Below are positions 57,385 to 64,000 of a DNA stretch of 64,000 nt, piece after piece. Positions within the stretch are counted from its first letter, which is position 1. Each line of letters starts with the position of its first letter. Below the pieces are notes generated by a model that was not told where the DNA came from, did not search any database, and was given only the letters and a program-made list of their open reading frames with translations. The translations under genes were made by a program, and so were the position numbers. The stretch comes from Aeriscardovia sp. (GTDB taxonomy: Bacteria > Actinomycetota > Actinomycetes > Actinomycetales > Bifidobacteriaceae), in assembly GCA_017413255.1 (NCBI GenBank), contig JAFPUC010000005.1:23587-87586 (forward strand), in the 5' to 3' direction.

Positions 57385-58869
57385 ATGCAGCTTTTTGGCA
57401 GCGCAAAGAAGAACAAAACAACTTCAAAGCTTCAAAGAAGAAGGGGAATTTTAAGCAAAGTTGGGGAAATTCGGGTGTTTGTAGCATCTCGCAATTTTTC
57501 ATCTTTTGACCAAGAGGAAACTGAAAACGGGGCGCCAAACCCGTCCTCGCCCGAGCCTCCCCGTTCCATCTCGACTTCATGCGTTCCCAAAACTCCCAAA
57601 AAGGATAAAAAGCTCCTCATAAGGTCTGAGGGGGGGCATGTGCAGGCTTCCGTATTGGAGGATGGAATCCTTGTGGAGCACTATGCATCCGGAATCACCG
57701 ATACTTCCGTGGGCAACATTTACGCCGGCAAGATTTGCGGCGTGCTTCCGGGCATTGGATCGGCCTTTGTAGACTTAGGAGAAGAAAAAGCGGGAATTTT
57801 AAAACTTCCTTCACCAAACAATAGGAACGGCCAAAGGCTCCGCTATGGAGACCCCGTTCTGGTACAGGTCACAAAGGATCCTAGGGGTCATAAAGGGGCT
57901 TATCTTTCCTCTAAGATTTCCCTTTCGGGAAGATTTATAGTCTTTATGTCTTCTTTCAACATCGTAGGAGCTTCTTCAAAGCTGGAAGGAAGAGAGAGGG
58001 CGCGCCTGCGCGAAATGCTCAAAGAAATTCTTCCGCAGGGAGAGGGGGCGATAGCCCGCACAGCGGCAGCTGGCTGCTCCAAAGAAGCTCTTGAAAGCGA
58101 CTATAAGGCGTTGAAGAGGCGTTGGCAGGCGATCGAAATGCAATATGCAAGGTTTGCCACTACGGGGCGTTATCCCGCGCTTTTAAAAAGCGATTCCGAT
58201 TTGGCTTTAAAGCTCACCCGGGACGTATTTAACGATTCATTTACAGCCCTCGAAGTTCAGGGGCGCGACTTTGAAAAAGTTAGAAGCTATGTGGGGGAAA
58301 TGAATCCGGAACTGCTGGCCCGCGTGCAAAGATGGGATCTTGCACTTGAAAAAGAAGATATGTTCGACCACTACGACATAGAGGGCCAACTAAATCAGGG
58401 GCTTGAAAGAATTGTGGAACTGCCAAACGGGGGGACGCTGGTAATAGACAAGACGGAAGCCCTGACTGCGATAGACGTGAACAGCGCAAAATTCTCATCG
58501 CGCAGCGCGGAAATGGAAAATACGGCCGCCCAGTGCAATATTGAAGCCGCAAAAGAAATAGGCAGGCAGCTTCGGCTTCGAGACATTGGGGGCATGGTAA
58601 TAGTCGACTTTATTAACATGCAGTTGGAGGCCGACAGGCAGTTAGTCCTTTCCACCCTTCAAAAAGCCATGGAGGGAGACAGAAGCAAACACGCCATAGA
58701 GGGAATGACTAGCCTCGGGCTGGTTGAGATAACCCGCAAAAAGCTGGGGCAGGGCCTAGTGGAATCTTTTTCTCATGAGTGCGAAAACTGTCACGGCAGG
58801 GGCCTTATAATTTCTCATGAACCTGCCAAAGCGACTGGCACGCAAGATCAGCCAGATCCTCAAGTGTAG
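57385..58869 (+). CDS. RNase E/G family ribonuclease (short form)
   Basis: An endoribonuclease acting in rRNA and tRNA processing and mRNA decay, 494 residues. An S1 domain holds 'VGNIYAGKICGVLPGIGSAF'. Catalytic Asp residues are D364 ('IDVNS') and D408 ('IVDFINM'), and the zinc link is C466-x2-C469 in 'CENCHGRG'. It is RNase G-sized and lacks the long disordered extensions of typical actinobacterial RNase E/G; the first ~75 residues are Lys/Ser/Pro-rich. It precedes rplU-rpmA-obgE, the usual actinobacterial place of rne. The TAG stop forms part of a TAGAAT hexamer upstream of rplU. Confidence 0.93.
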   Translation: MQLFGSAKKNKTTSKLQRRRGILSKVGEIRVFVASRNFSSFDQEETENGAPNPSSPEPPRSISTSCVPKTPKKDKKLLIRSEGGHVQASVLEDGILVEHYASGITDTSVGNIYAGKICGVLPGIGSAFVDLGEEKAGILKLPSPNNRNGQRLRYGDPVLVQVTKDPRGHKGAYLSSKISLSGRFIVFMSSFNIVGASSKLEGRERARLREMLKEILPQGEGAIARTAAAGCSKEALESDYKALKRRWQAIEMQYARFATTGRYPALLKSDSDLALKLTRDVFNDSFTALEVQGRDFEKVRSYVGEMNPELLARVQRWDLALEKEDMFDHYDIEGQLNQGLERIVELPNGGTLVIDKTEALTAIDVNSAKFSSRSAEMENTAAQCNIEAAKEIGRQLRLRDIGGMVIVDFINMQLEADRQLVLSTLQKAMEGDRSKHAIEGMTSLGLVEITRKKLGQGLVESFSHECENCHGRGLIISHEPAKATGTQDQPDPQV

Positions 58870-58912
58870 AATACATTAGTACGTTTAATTCAAGTTCTCT
58901 CGCGAGAAGAAC
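58867..58912 (+). promoter_or_regulatory. Possible rplU promoter and leader palindrome
   Basis: TAGAAT (58867-58872) overlaps the stop codon of the RNase gene. The leader then holds a palindrome around TCTCGCGAGA (58894-58912, arms GTTC/GAAC with one bulge) just before the rplU ribosome binding site, where an autoregulatory L21 site could be. No -35 is seen. Confidence 0.3.
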
Positions 58913-58928
58913 ACAGTAAGGTTTTTTT

Positions 58929-59222
58929 ATGTACGCAATAGTCAAGGCCGGCGGACACCAGGAAAAGGTGAGCGTCGGAAGTGTGATAACCGTCAACAGG
59001 CTTGGCGAAAAGCAGGGCGAGGAAGTGCAATTCCCCGTTGTCCTGAAAGTCGACGATTCCAAGGCTGTTTCCACCTCCGGTTCCGCGAAGGGCGAAGTGC
59101 TCCAGGATGACAAACTGGGCGAAAAAATAGTGATTCAAAAGTTTCACAACAAAACCGGAGGGGCCCGCAGGCAGGGTCACCGTCAGAAGCTTTCGGTTGT
59201 GAAGATCACCAGCATCGAGTAA
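58929..59222 (+). CDS. rplU: Ribosomal protein L21 (bL21)
   Basis: A large-subunit protein of 97 residues, slightly shorter than usual. Recognised by '[17 protein letters not shown]', '[20 protein letters not shown]' and 'VVKITSIE'. The GTAAGG ribosome binding site lies before a T-run and the ATG. Followed by rpmA after 12 bases. Confidence 0.97.
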   Translation: MYAIVKAGGHQEKVSVGSVITVNRLGEKQGEEVQFPVVLKVDDSKAVSTSGSAKGEVLQDDKLGEKIVIQKFHNKTGGARRQGHRQKLSVVKITSIE

Positions 59223-59234
59223 GAGGAGGATTTA

Positions 59235-59495
59235 ATGGCACACAAAAAAGGAGCCTCCAGTTCCCGTAACGGCCGCGATTCGCTGGCCCAATACCTTGGA
59301 GTGAAAAGGTTTGGCGGACAAAGCGTACAGGCAGGAGAAATTCTCATTCGCCAGAGGGGCACTAAGTTTTACCCGGGCCTCAATGTGGGACGCGGCAAAG
59401 ATGACACCCTCTACGCCCTGCAGGCCGGAATCGTAAGGTTTGGCACCCGCAGGCAAAGAAGGGTAATCGACGTTACCCAAAAAGAGCTGGCATAA
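59235..59495 (+). CDS. rpmA: Ribosomal protein L27 (bL27)
   Basis: 86 residues, standard length. The conserved N-terminus '[16 protein letters not shown]' reaches the peptidyl-transferase centre and carries no cleavable extension. '[19 protein letters not shown]' follows. AGAGGAGG precedes the ATG. Confidence 0.98.
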   Translation: MAHKKGASSSRNGRDSLAQYLGVKRFGGQSVQAGEILIRQRGTKFYPGLNVGRGKDDTLYALQAGIVRFGTRRQRRVIDVTQKELA

Positions 59496-59501
59496 AAGGC
59501 T

Positions 59502-60941
59502 TTGACGGGACTTGTAGATAAAGTTTCCCTGCGCTGCAGCGCAGGAGATGGTGGAAATGGTGAGACCGCCGTCCGCCGCATGAAGGGAAAACCTTTTGCG
59601 GGAGCCTCCGGAGGCAACGGAGGGGACGGCGGTTCTGTCGTAATAAGGTGCGTAGAAAACCTGGCGGACCTCTCTTCCATAAAGTCCGGATTTTGGGCTA
59701 AGGCCAAACCCGGGGAGTGCGGCAAAGGCTCCATGCACAGCGGCTCTGACGGGCAAGACTTTGTACTAAGCGTTCCGGTGGGCACCGTGGTTGAAGACAG
59801 TTCAACAGGAGAAGTGCTGGCGGATCTGGCTTCCCCCGGGCAGCAGGTTGTAGTCGCAAAAGGGGGAAGGGGAGGAAAGGGGAATTTCGCCCTCTCCACT
59901 CCGTCCAGAAGGGCGCCCGGATTTGCCTTGAAGGGTACAAAAGGCGAAGAAAGGCAGATAACTCTAGAGTTGAAGCTCAGCGCTTCCTGCGCCCTTATAG
60001 GCTTTCCAAACGCCGGAAAGTCCAGCCTGCTGGCAGCTCTCTCCAATGCCAGGCCCCAGATCGGCGATTGGGCTTTTACTACCCTTTCGCCCAACCTTGG
60101 AGCCGTGAAGGCCGGTGAGACCTCCTTTACTCTGGAAGACGTGCCTGGACTGATAGAGGGTGCGGCCTCTGGAAAGGGCCTTGGCCTTGAATTTTTGCGG
60201 CACATTGAGAGAATCCCCGTATTGGCCTTTGTAATAGATCCCACGCAGCAAGATCCTCTTTCCACTTATAGAAGCCTTGTAGGAGAGCTTGAAAGCTACG
60301 CAGGACGCCTTCCTGAAAATGCCAAGCCGTTTTCGGATCGGCCAAGAATCTTAGTTTTAAGCAAAGCCGACCTCTACGGAAAAGAAGAACTGGAAGAATT
60401 TAGAAGAGAGTTTGAAAGCGAATTATCCATAGGGGTGTCGGCATCTACGCACGAGGGCATAAGGGAGCTTAAGTTCGACCTCTTAAATCTTGTGGAAAAG
60501 TCCAGAAAAGAAGAGTTAAAGACAGCTCCTGAAGCTCCCGTCTTAAATCCTTTGAAGAAGAAGGACTCTAAGGACTTTTCGGTAAAAATTGAATCTGACT
60601 CCCAGGGGCAGATTTGGTATGAAGCGGATGGGAACATCATACGCACCTTTATCGAGCAGACCGACTTTTCCAACGATGAGGCGGTAGGCTACCTTTCTGA
60701 CAGGTTGGCCGCATTAGGGGTAGAAGACCTCTTAGTCAAAGCCGGCATAAAACCCGGAGAAGAAGTGCGCCTCGGAAAACCTGATGAAGCTGTAATCTTC
60801 AACTGGAACCCGTCTCTGCTCGCGGGCCGGGGGCATATGGGCGCTTCTCCATCTTCGGTTCGGGGAAGCGATGAGAGGCTGGAAAGCCTTTCAAGGACCC
60901 GGCGGACTAACGCCCAAAGGCGCCGAGAGCGCAAAAGGTAG
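59502..60941 (+). CDS. obgE: GTPase ObgE/CgtA
   Basis: A ribosome-assembly and stress GTPase of 479 residues. The glycine-rich Obg fold at 1-155 contains 'FAGASGGNGGDGGSV' and 'GKGGRGGKGNFA'. The G domain has G1 'GFPNAGKSS' near 167, G3 'DVPGLIEGA' and G4-like 'LSKAD'. A C-terminal OCT domain ('EAVGYLSDRLAALGVEDLL') ends in a basic tail. The start appears to be TTG at 59502, six bases after the rpmA stop, with AAAGG very close upstream. Confidence 0.95.
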   Translation: MTGLVDKVSLRCSAGDGGNGETAVRRMKGKPFAGASGGNGGDGGSVVIRCVENLADLSSIKSGFWAKAKPGECGKGSMHSGSDGQDFVLSVPVGTVVEDSSTGEVLADLASPGQQVVVAKGGRGGKGNFALSTPSRRAPGFALKGTKGEERQITLELKLSASCALIGFPNAGKSSLLAALSNARPQIGDWAFTTLSPNLGAVKAGETSFTLEDVPGLIEGAASGKGLGLEFLRHIERIPVLAFVIDPTQQDPLSTYRSLVGELESYAGRLPENAKPFSDRPRILVLSKADLYGKEELEEFRREFESELSIGVSASTHEGIRELKFDLLNLVEKSRKEELKTAPEAPVLNPLKKKDSKDFSVKIESDSQGQIWYEADGNIIRTFIEQTDFSNDEAVGYLSDRLAALGVEDLLVKAGIKPGEEVRLGKPDEAVIFNWNPSLLAGRGHMGASPSSVRGSDERLESLSRTRRTNAQRRRERKR

Positions 60942-60989
60942 ACTAAGACGAAGATTTAAAGTAAGATCTTTGACGTGTCAGTGACATAT

Positions 60990-61062
60990 AGGGGAGTGGC
61001 ACAACTGGTAGCGCAACGGTCTCCAAAACCGTAGGTTGTGGGTTCGAGTCCCGCCTTCCCTA
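60990..61062 (+). tRNA. tRNA-Trp(CCA)
   Basis: Acceptor arms AGGGGAG and CTTCCCT pair with one G-U. The anticodon loop CTCCAAA gives CCA and the T loop is TTCGAGT. The discriminator reads A, where bacterial tRNA-Trp usually has G. It precedes secE, the usual actinobacterial order. Confidence 0.95.
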
Positions 61063-61094
61063 CTTAGTGAGATCAAGTGAGGAATTAATCTAAC

Positions 61095-61322
61095 ATGGCT
61101 GACAAGGCAAAAGAGGCGAAAAAATCAAAGATTAATATTTTTGCAGCCATAGGATTATTCATTCGGCAGATAATAGCCGAGCTTAGAAAAGTTCTTACCC
61201 CCACCCGAAAAAGCCTGTTTTATTGGTTTATAGCCGTTTTGATTTTTGTAGTTTTGCTTATGGTGGCTATAACTGCCTTGGACTTTGGGCTGGGCAAATT
61301 AGTTTTCCTGGTGTTTGGATAG
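61095..61322 (+). CDS. secE: Preprotein translocase subunit SecE
   Basis: A 75-residue single-span component of the SecYEG channel. The amphipathic segment 'FIRQIIAELRKVLTPTRKSL' precedes the transmembrane helix 'WFIAVLIFVVLLMVAITALD'. The gene lies between tRNA-Trp and nusG. Confidence 0.95.
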   Translation: MADKAKEAKKSKINIFAAIGLFIRQIIAELRKVLTPTRKSLFYWFIAVLIFVVLLMVAITALDFGLGKLVFLVFG

Positions 61323-61353
61323 GCCTGAAGCAAAGATTTGAAAGGGAAAAACC

Positions 61354-62094
61354 ATGGACGAAGAGTCAAAAGGCGAGGCTGAAAAAGTAAGAGACGAGGA
61401 AGCTTCCTTAAGAGATAGTGCAGAAAGCGCAGAAGAAGCCGCCAAAAGAATTGCAGACAAGGCCGTAGAAGAGTTTGAAACGACTTTTGATAAGAATGCG
61501 GAACAGGGATGCAAATGGTACGCTCTTAACACCTATTCCGGTTATGAAAAACGGGTAAAGCACAACATAGAAGGCAGGACGAGAAATTACCGCGAGGATA
61601 ATTTCGATCCTTCCGAATACATAAGGGACGTGGAAGTGCCTTTGGAAGATGTGGAGCAGCATACTGAAAAAGGCAAGAAGAATATAGAGGGAAGGGTGCG
61701 GATTCCCGGATATGTTCTCATATGCATAAACCCTGATAAAGATAAACGCATTTTTAAATTTGTCCAGGAAACGGAGGGAGTGACAAGTTTCGCGGGGGTA
61801 AACCAGCAGCCTGTAGCGCTGACTAAGAAGGAAGTCATGGATATGATGACTTCTTATATCAGGCATGAGGCCATAAAAGCTGCGAAGCTGAATTCCCCCG
61901 ACAAGGTCATGGAAGTCAAATACAAGGTTGGGGAGAATGTTAATATAATTACCGATGCATTTGCAGGATTTCACGGCGTTATATCTGAAGTATCCCCTGA
62001 GATCCAAAAGCTTAAGGTCATAATCTCAGCTTTTGGCAGAGATACGCCGATAGATCTGGGCTTTGATCAGGTTCAAAAAATAGAAGAGGCCTGA
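61354..62094 (+). CDS. nusG: Transcription antitermination protein NusG
   Basis: 246 residues. An acidic Ala/Glu-rich N-terminal extension (about 1-50), common in Actinobacteria, is followed by the NGN domain ('KWYALNTYSGYEKRVKHNIE', 'GYVLICINPDKDKR') and the KOW domain ('VGENVNIITDAFAGFHGVIS'). It links RNA polymerase to Rho or the ribosome. AAAGGGAAAAACC precedes the ATG. Confidence 0.97.
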   Translation: MDEESKGEAEKVRDEEASLRDSAESAEEAAKRIADKAVEEFETTFDKNAEQGCKWYALNTYSGYEKRVKHNIEGRTRNYREDNFDPSEYIRDVEVPLEDVEQHTEKGKKNIEGRVRIPGYVLICINPDKDKRIFKFVQETEGVTSFAGVNQQPVALTKKEVMDMMTSYIRHEAIKAAKLNSPDKVMEVKYKVGENVNIITDAFAGFHGVISEVSPEIQKLKVIISAFGRDTPIDLGFDQVQKIEEA

Positions 62095-62150
62095 ACTAGC
62101 CTTGACGGGAGATGCTTTGGCATCGCTAAACCGATAAGAAAGTGAGAAAA

Positions 62151-62582
62151 ATGGCAGGCAAGAGAAAAGTTGCTGCTCTCATAAAGCTTCAAATACCTGC
62201 GGGTAAAGCTAACCCGGCGCCCCCTATAGGTCCGGCTTTGGGTTCGCACGGAGTGAACATAATGCAGTTCACCCAAGCCTACAATGAGGCTACCAAAGAT
62301 AAGATGGGGCAGGTAATACCTGTAGAAATCACTGTCTACGAAGATCGCAGCTTTACATTTGTGCTTAAGACTCCTCCGGCTTCCGACCTTTTGAAGCAAG
62401 CAGCTGGAATCAAGAAGGGCTCCAACAATCCCCTGACCAATAAAGTGGGATCTGTGACATGGGATCAGTGCAAGAAGATAGCCGCAGACAAGCTCGCCGA
62501 TCTTTCCGCAAAGGATGTGGAATCGGGAGCCAAGATAATAGCGGGCACGGCAAGATCCATGGGAATAAACGTAACAGAGTAA
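62151..62582 (+). CDS. rplK: Ribosomal protein L11 (uL11)
   Basis: 143 residues. It has the Pro-rich N-terminal domain '[19 protein letters not shown]', '[12 protein letters not shown]' and the rRNA-binding C-terminal domain. ATG 62151 is the family start; an in-frame GTG three codons earlier is unlikely. Confidence 0.98.
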   Translation: MAGKRKVAALIKLQIPAGKANPAPPIGPALGSHGVNIMQFTQAYNEATKDKMGQVIPVEITVYEDRSFTFVLKTPPASDLLKQAAGIKKGSNNPLTNKVGSVTWDQCKKIAADKLADLSAKDVESGAKIIAGTARSMGINVTE

Positions 62583-62606
62583 TCGGCCTAAAGAGAGAAA
62601 ACACAA

Positions 62607-63293
62607 ATGAAGCGTTCTAAAACATATCGCCAGGAGGAAGAGAGGATCGACAGGTCCGTCTCCTATTCTCCTAAAACTGCTTTGGAAGTACTGAAGAGTC
62701 TTCCGGATAGAAAGTTTGACGAGTCCGTGGAGGCCGATTGGAAGTTGTCGGTTGACCCGAGAAAGGCCGATCAGCTGATAAGAGGAACTGTTACTTTGCC
62801 CCATGGAACCGGAAAAACCGTAAGGGTGGCGGTCTTTGCCAAGGGACCTCAGGCAGAGGCTGCCAGGCAGGCCGGAGCCGACATAGTGGGAGACGATGAT
62901 CTGGTAGAGTCAGTCTCCAAGGGAAACATTGATTTCGATGTAGCCATCGCCACTCCTGAACTTATGGGCAAAGTGGGAAGGCTGGGAAGAATTCTCGGAC
63001 CTAGGGGGCTGATGCCAAATCCTAGGACTGGAACTGTGACTACCGATGCCGCAAAAGCCGTAAAGGAAATAAAGGGTGGAAAAATTGCCTTTCGAGTGGA
63101 TAAAGACGGAAACCTGTGCTGCCTGATAGGTAAAAAGAGTTTCTCTACCGATGATCTTTTGGACAACTACAAGGCTGTAGCTACCGAGATAAACCACTTG
63201 CGTCCTTCTACTGTGAAGGGCAAGTACATAACCCATATGGCGTTTTCCACCACTATGAGCCCTGGGATTTCCGTAGATCTAAACACTCTTTAA
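62607..63293 (+). CDS. rplA: Ribosomal protein L1 (uL1)
   Basis: 228 residues, standard length. It carries 'DWKLSVDPRKADQLIRGT', 'LPHGTGKTVRVAVFAKG' and the signature 'LGRILGPRGLMPNPRTGTV'. It binds 23S rRNA and usually represses its own operon. It is followed by a strong terminator. Confidence 0.98.
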   Translation: MKRSKTYRQEEERIDRSVSYSPKTALEVLKSLPDRKFDESVEADWKLSVDPRKADQLIRGTVTLPHGTGKTVRVAVFAKGPQAEAARQAGADIVGDDDLVESVSKGNIDFDVAIATPELMGKVGRLGRILGPRGLMPNPRTGTVTTDAAKAVKEIKGGKIAFRVDKDGNLCCLIGKKSFSTDDLLDNYKAVATEINHLRPSTVKGKYITHMAFSTTMSPGISVDLNTL

Positions 63294-63308
63294 GTTGAAA
63301 ATAAAAAA

Positions 63309-63334
63309 CCCCGGTTTAGCGCCGGGGCTTTTTT
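63309..63334 (+). terminator. Terminator after rplA (bidirectional)
   Basis: Stem CCCCGG (63309-63314) with CCGGGG (63322-63327), 7-base loop, T-run 63329-63334, and an A-run on the other side. It can serve both rplA and the convergent gene at 63342. Confidence 0.85.
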
Positions 63335-63341
63335 ATCCGTC

Positions 63342-63761
63342 CTATTTTTTCTTTTTTTTGCCAAAGATCTTGTAGCCGAAGAAGGAAAAAAGGGTAGAAA
63401 CGAGGGAGGAGAGGAGGGAGTAGAAGACGATATGGCCAAAAGAAACATTTCTTGATGTTACGTCGGGCACCGTTTTCTTGTGATTAAACTTTTTCCAAAG
63501 GAATTTAAAGATTTCCCCCCCTAAAAAGGCGAAAAAGGCTATTAAGAATTTTGATGAGACAGGAGTTTTGTCTTCAGACGCCATATCTTTTTCCTTTCTT
63601 TGCAGGCCCTCCCTCTTTTTGTCTATAAGGGAGTCAATTTTTTTAAGCTGTTCCTTTATGGGATCAGGGTCAATGAGCACAATTCCCATACTTTTTGAGT
63701 TTGTAAGCGTAGGGACTGCCGCCGTATTTTTCCGATCCTTTTTCCCGTCTTTTTTAAACAC
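63342..63761 (-). CDS. DUF4235 membrane protein, with upstream DUF3618-like segment
   Basis: The C-terminal 80 residues form a DUF4235-type protein with two hydrophobic segments ('FLIAFFAFLGGEIFKFLWKKF' and 'VFYSLLSSLVSTLFSFFGY') and a Lys tail. ATG 63584, with AAAGGAAAAAGAT upstream, would give exactly that 80-residue form, the normal family size. The same frame stays open upstream to a GTG at 63761 and encodes 'DPDPIKEQLKKIDSLIDKKR', which resembles the DUF3618 helix often encoded next to DUF4235. The longer reading would be a fusion. Role unknown, perhaps membrane-associated. Confidence 0.65.
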   Translation of the reverse strand: MFKKDGKKDRKNTAAVPTLTNSKSMGIVLIDPDPIKEQLKKIDSLIDKKREGLQRKEKDMASEDKTPVSSKFLIAFFAFLGGEIFKFLWKKFNHKKTVPDVTSRNVSFGHIVFYSLLSSLVSTLFSFFGYKIFGKKKKK

Positions 63762-63868
63762 GTATAAAGATTAAGCAAAGGCTTTAAAAAAGCGTAAATG
63801 ATACTTAATTTTCGACACGCCGACATTTGTTGCCCCTCCCCCCCTCTGCTTATCATCTATAAGTCACT

Positions 63869-64000
63869 TGCGGAGGACGCCTCCGCACAGTTAGCAGGTT
63901 GAGAACTCAAAAGCGTTGATCGTGCATCAGCCCTCTGGCATGCGAATGCAGGGGGTTGACTTACAGCCAAGTTTGTAAGGCCTCTTTTAATAACGAAAGA
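63869..64000 (+). promoter_or_regulatory. Probable L10 (rplJ) leader at the window edge
   Basis: Plus-strand sequence with no long frame but strong pairing: hairpin TGCGGAGG/CCTCCGCA (63869-63887), and a 10-bp stem CAGCCCTCTG with CAGGGGGTTG around GCATGCGAATG. Placed after rplKA and before where rplJL is expected, it fits the ribosomal L10 leader, in which L10 binds its own mRNA. A gene start would lie just beyond base 64000. Confidence 0.45.

Overview
The window looks like a chromosomal segment of an actinobacterium, most likely a member of or close to the Bifidobacteriaceae. This placement is an inference from gene content and order; no marker search was run. Supporting signs are: a PdtaS-like sensor kinase with HisKA_2 and HATPase domains; a DUF501 gene between enolase and Ppx/GppA; an ATP synthase operon with a long (277 aa) delta subunit and a short epsilon; FKBP-greA-hemolysin III, valS with a family-5 binding protein and nth, and a DUF4235 gene; and a paired oxc/frc oxalate module. 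GC is moderate. Housekeeping genes use AGG for Arg and ATA for Ile heavily, which is unusual for Actinobacteria.

Layout. 1-5112 is an accessory margin: an AT-rich orphan gene, a type IIL (MmeI-like) restriction-modification enzyme whose last ~45 codons are frameshifted, and about 1.2 kb of small coding remnants. 5113-13706 is housekeeping: a short-chain dehydrogenase, ychF-pth-mfd, eno-DUF501-ppx and tRNA-Leu(TAA). 13707-26683 holds a tail-anchored coiled-coil protein, FKBP-greA, hemolysin III, a PdtaS-like kinase, pgi, rho, valS with a solute-binding protein, nth and a membrane protein. 26685-33615 holds ppa, hsp20 and the oxalate module (oxc, frc, an AEC transporter, a YfdE-like CoA-transferase). 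After tRNA-fMet comes atpBEFHAGDC (33927-40678). 40714-44942 holds an FKBP lipoprotein, three envelope or chaperone-like genes and tRNA-Arg(CCG). 45063-49229 holds a sortase-type surface protein interrupted by one in-frame amber codon, and a decayed paralogue. 49806-55482 is a type I restriction-modification operon (hsdM-hsdS-hsdR). 55597-64000 holds argS, an RNase E/G, rplU-rpmA-obgE, tRNA-Trp, secE-nusG-rplK-rplA, a DUF4235 protein and what looks like the leader of the next ribosomal operon (rplJ).

How the genes work together. Oxalate enters through the AEC carrier, is activated to oxalyl-CoA by Frc (or by the YfdE-like enzyme using acetyl-CoA), and is decarboxylated by Oxc to formyl-CoA. 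Formyl-CoA feeds back to Frc and formate leaves. Proton consumption by the decarboxylation can support the proton-motive force used by the ATP synthase encoded about 300 bp downstream. Both oxc and frc have their own promoter followed by the same 60-bp hairpin and U-tract lying between promoter and start codon, an arrangement that suggests a shared attenuator. The type I system carries two kinds of variable repeat: an (AG)8 tract that puts the hsdM start codon out of frame, and a 12-bp repeat in the HsdS spacer. It therefore looks phase-variable and possibly specificity-variable.
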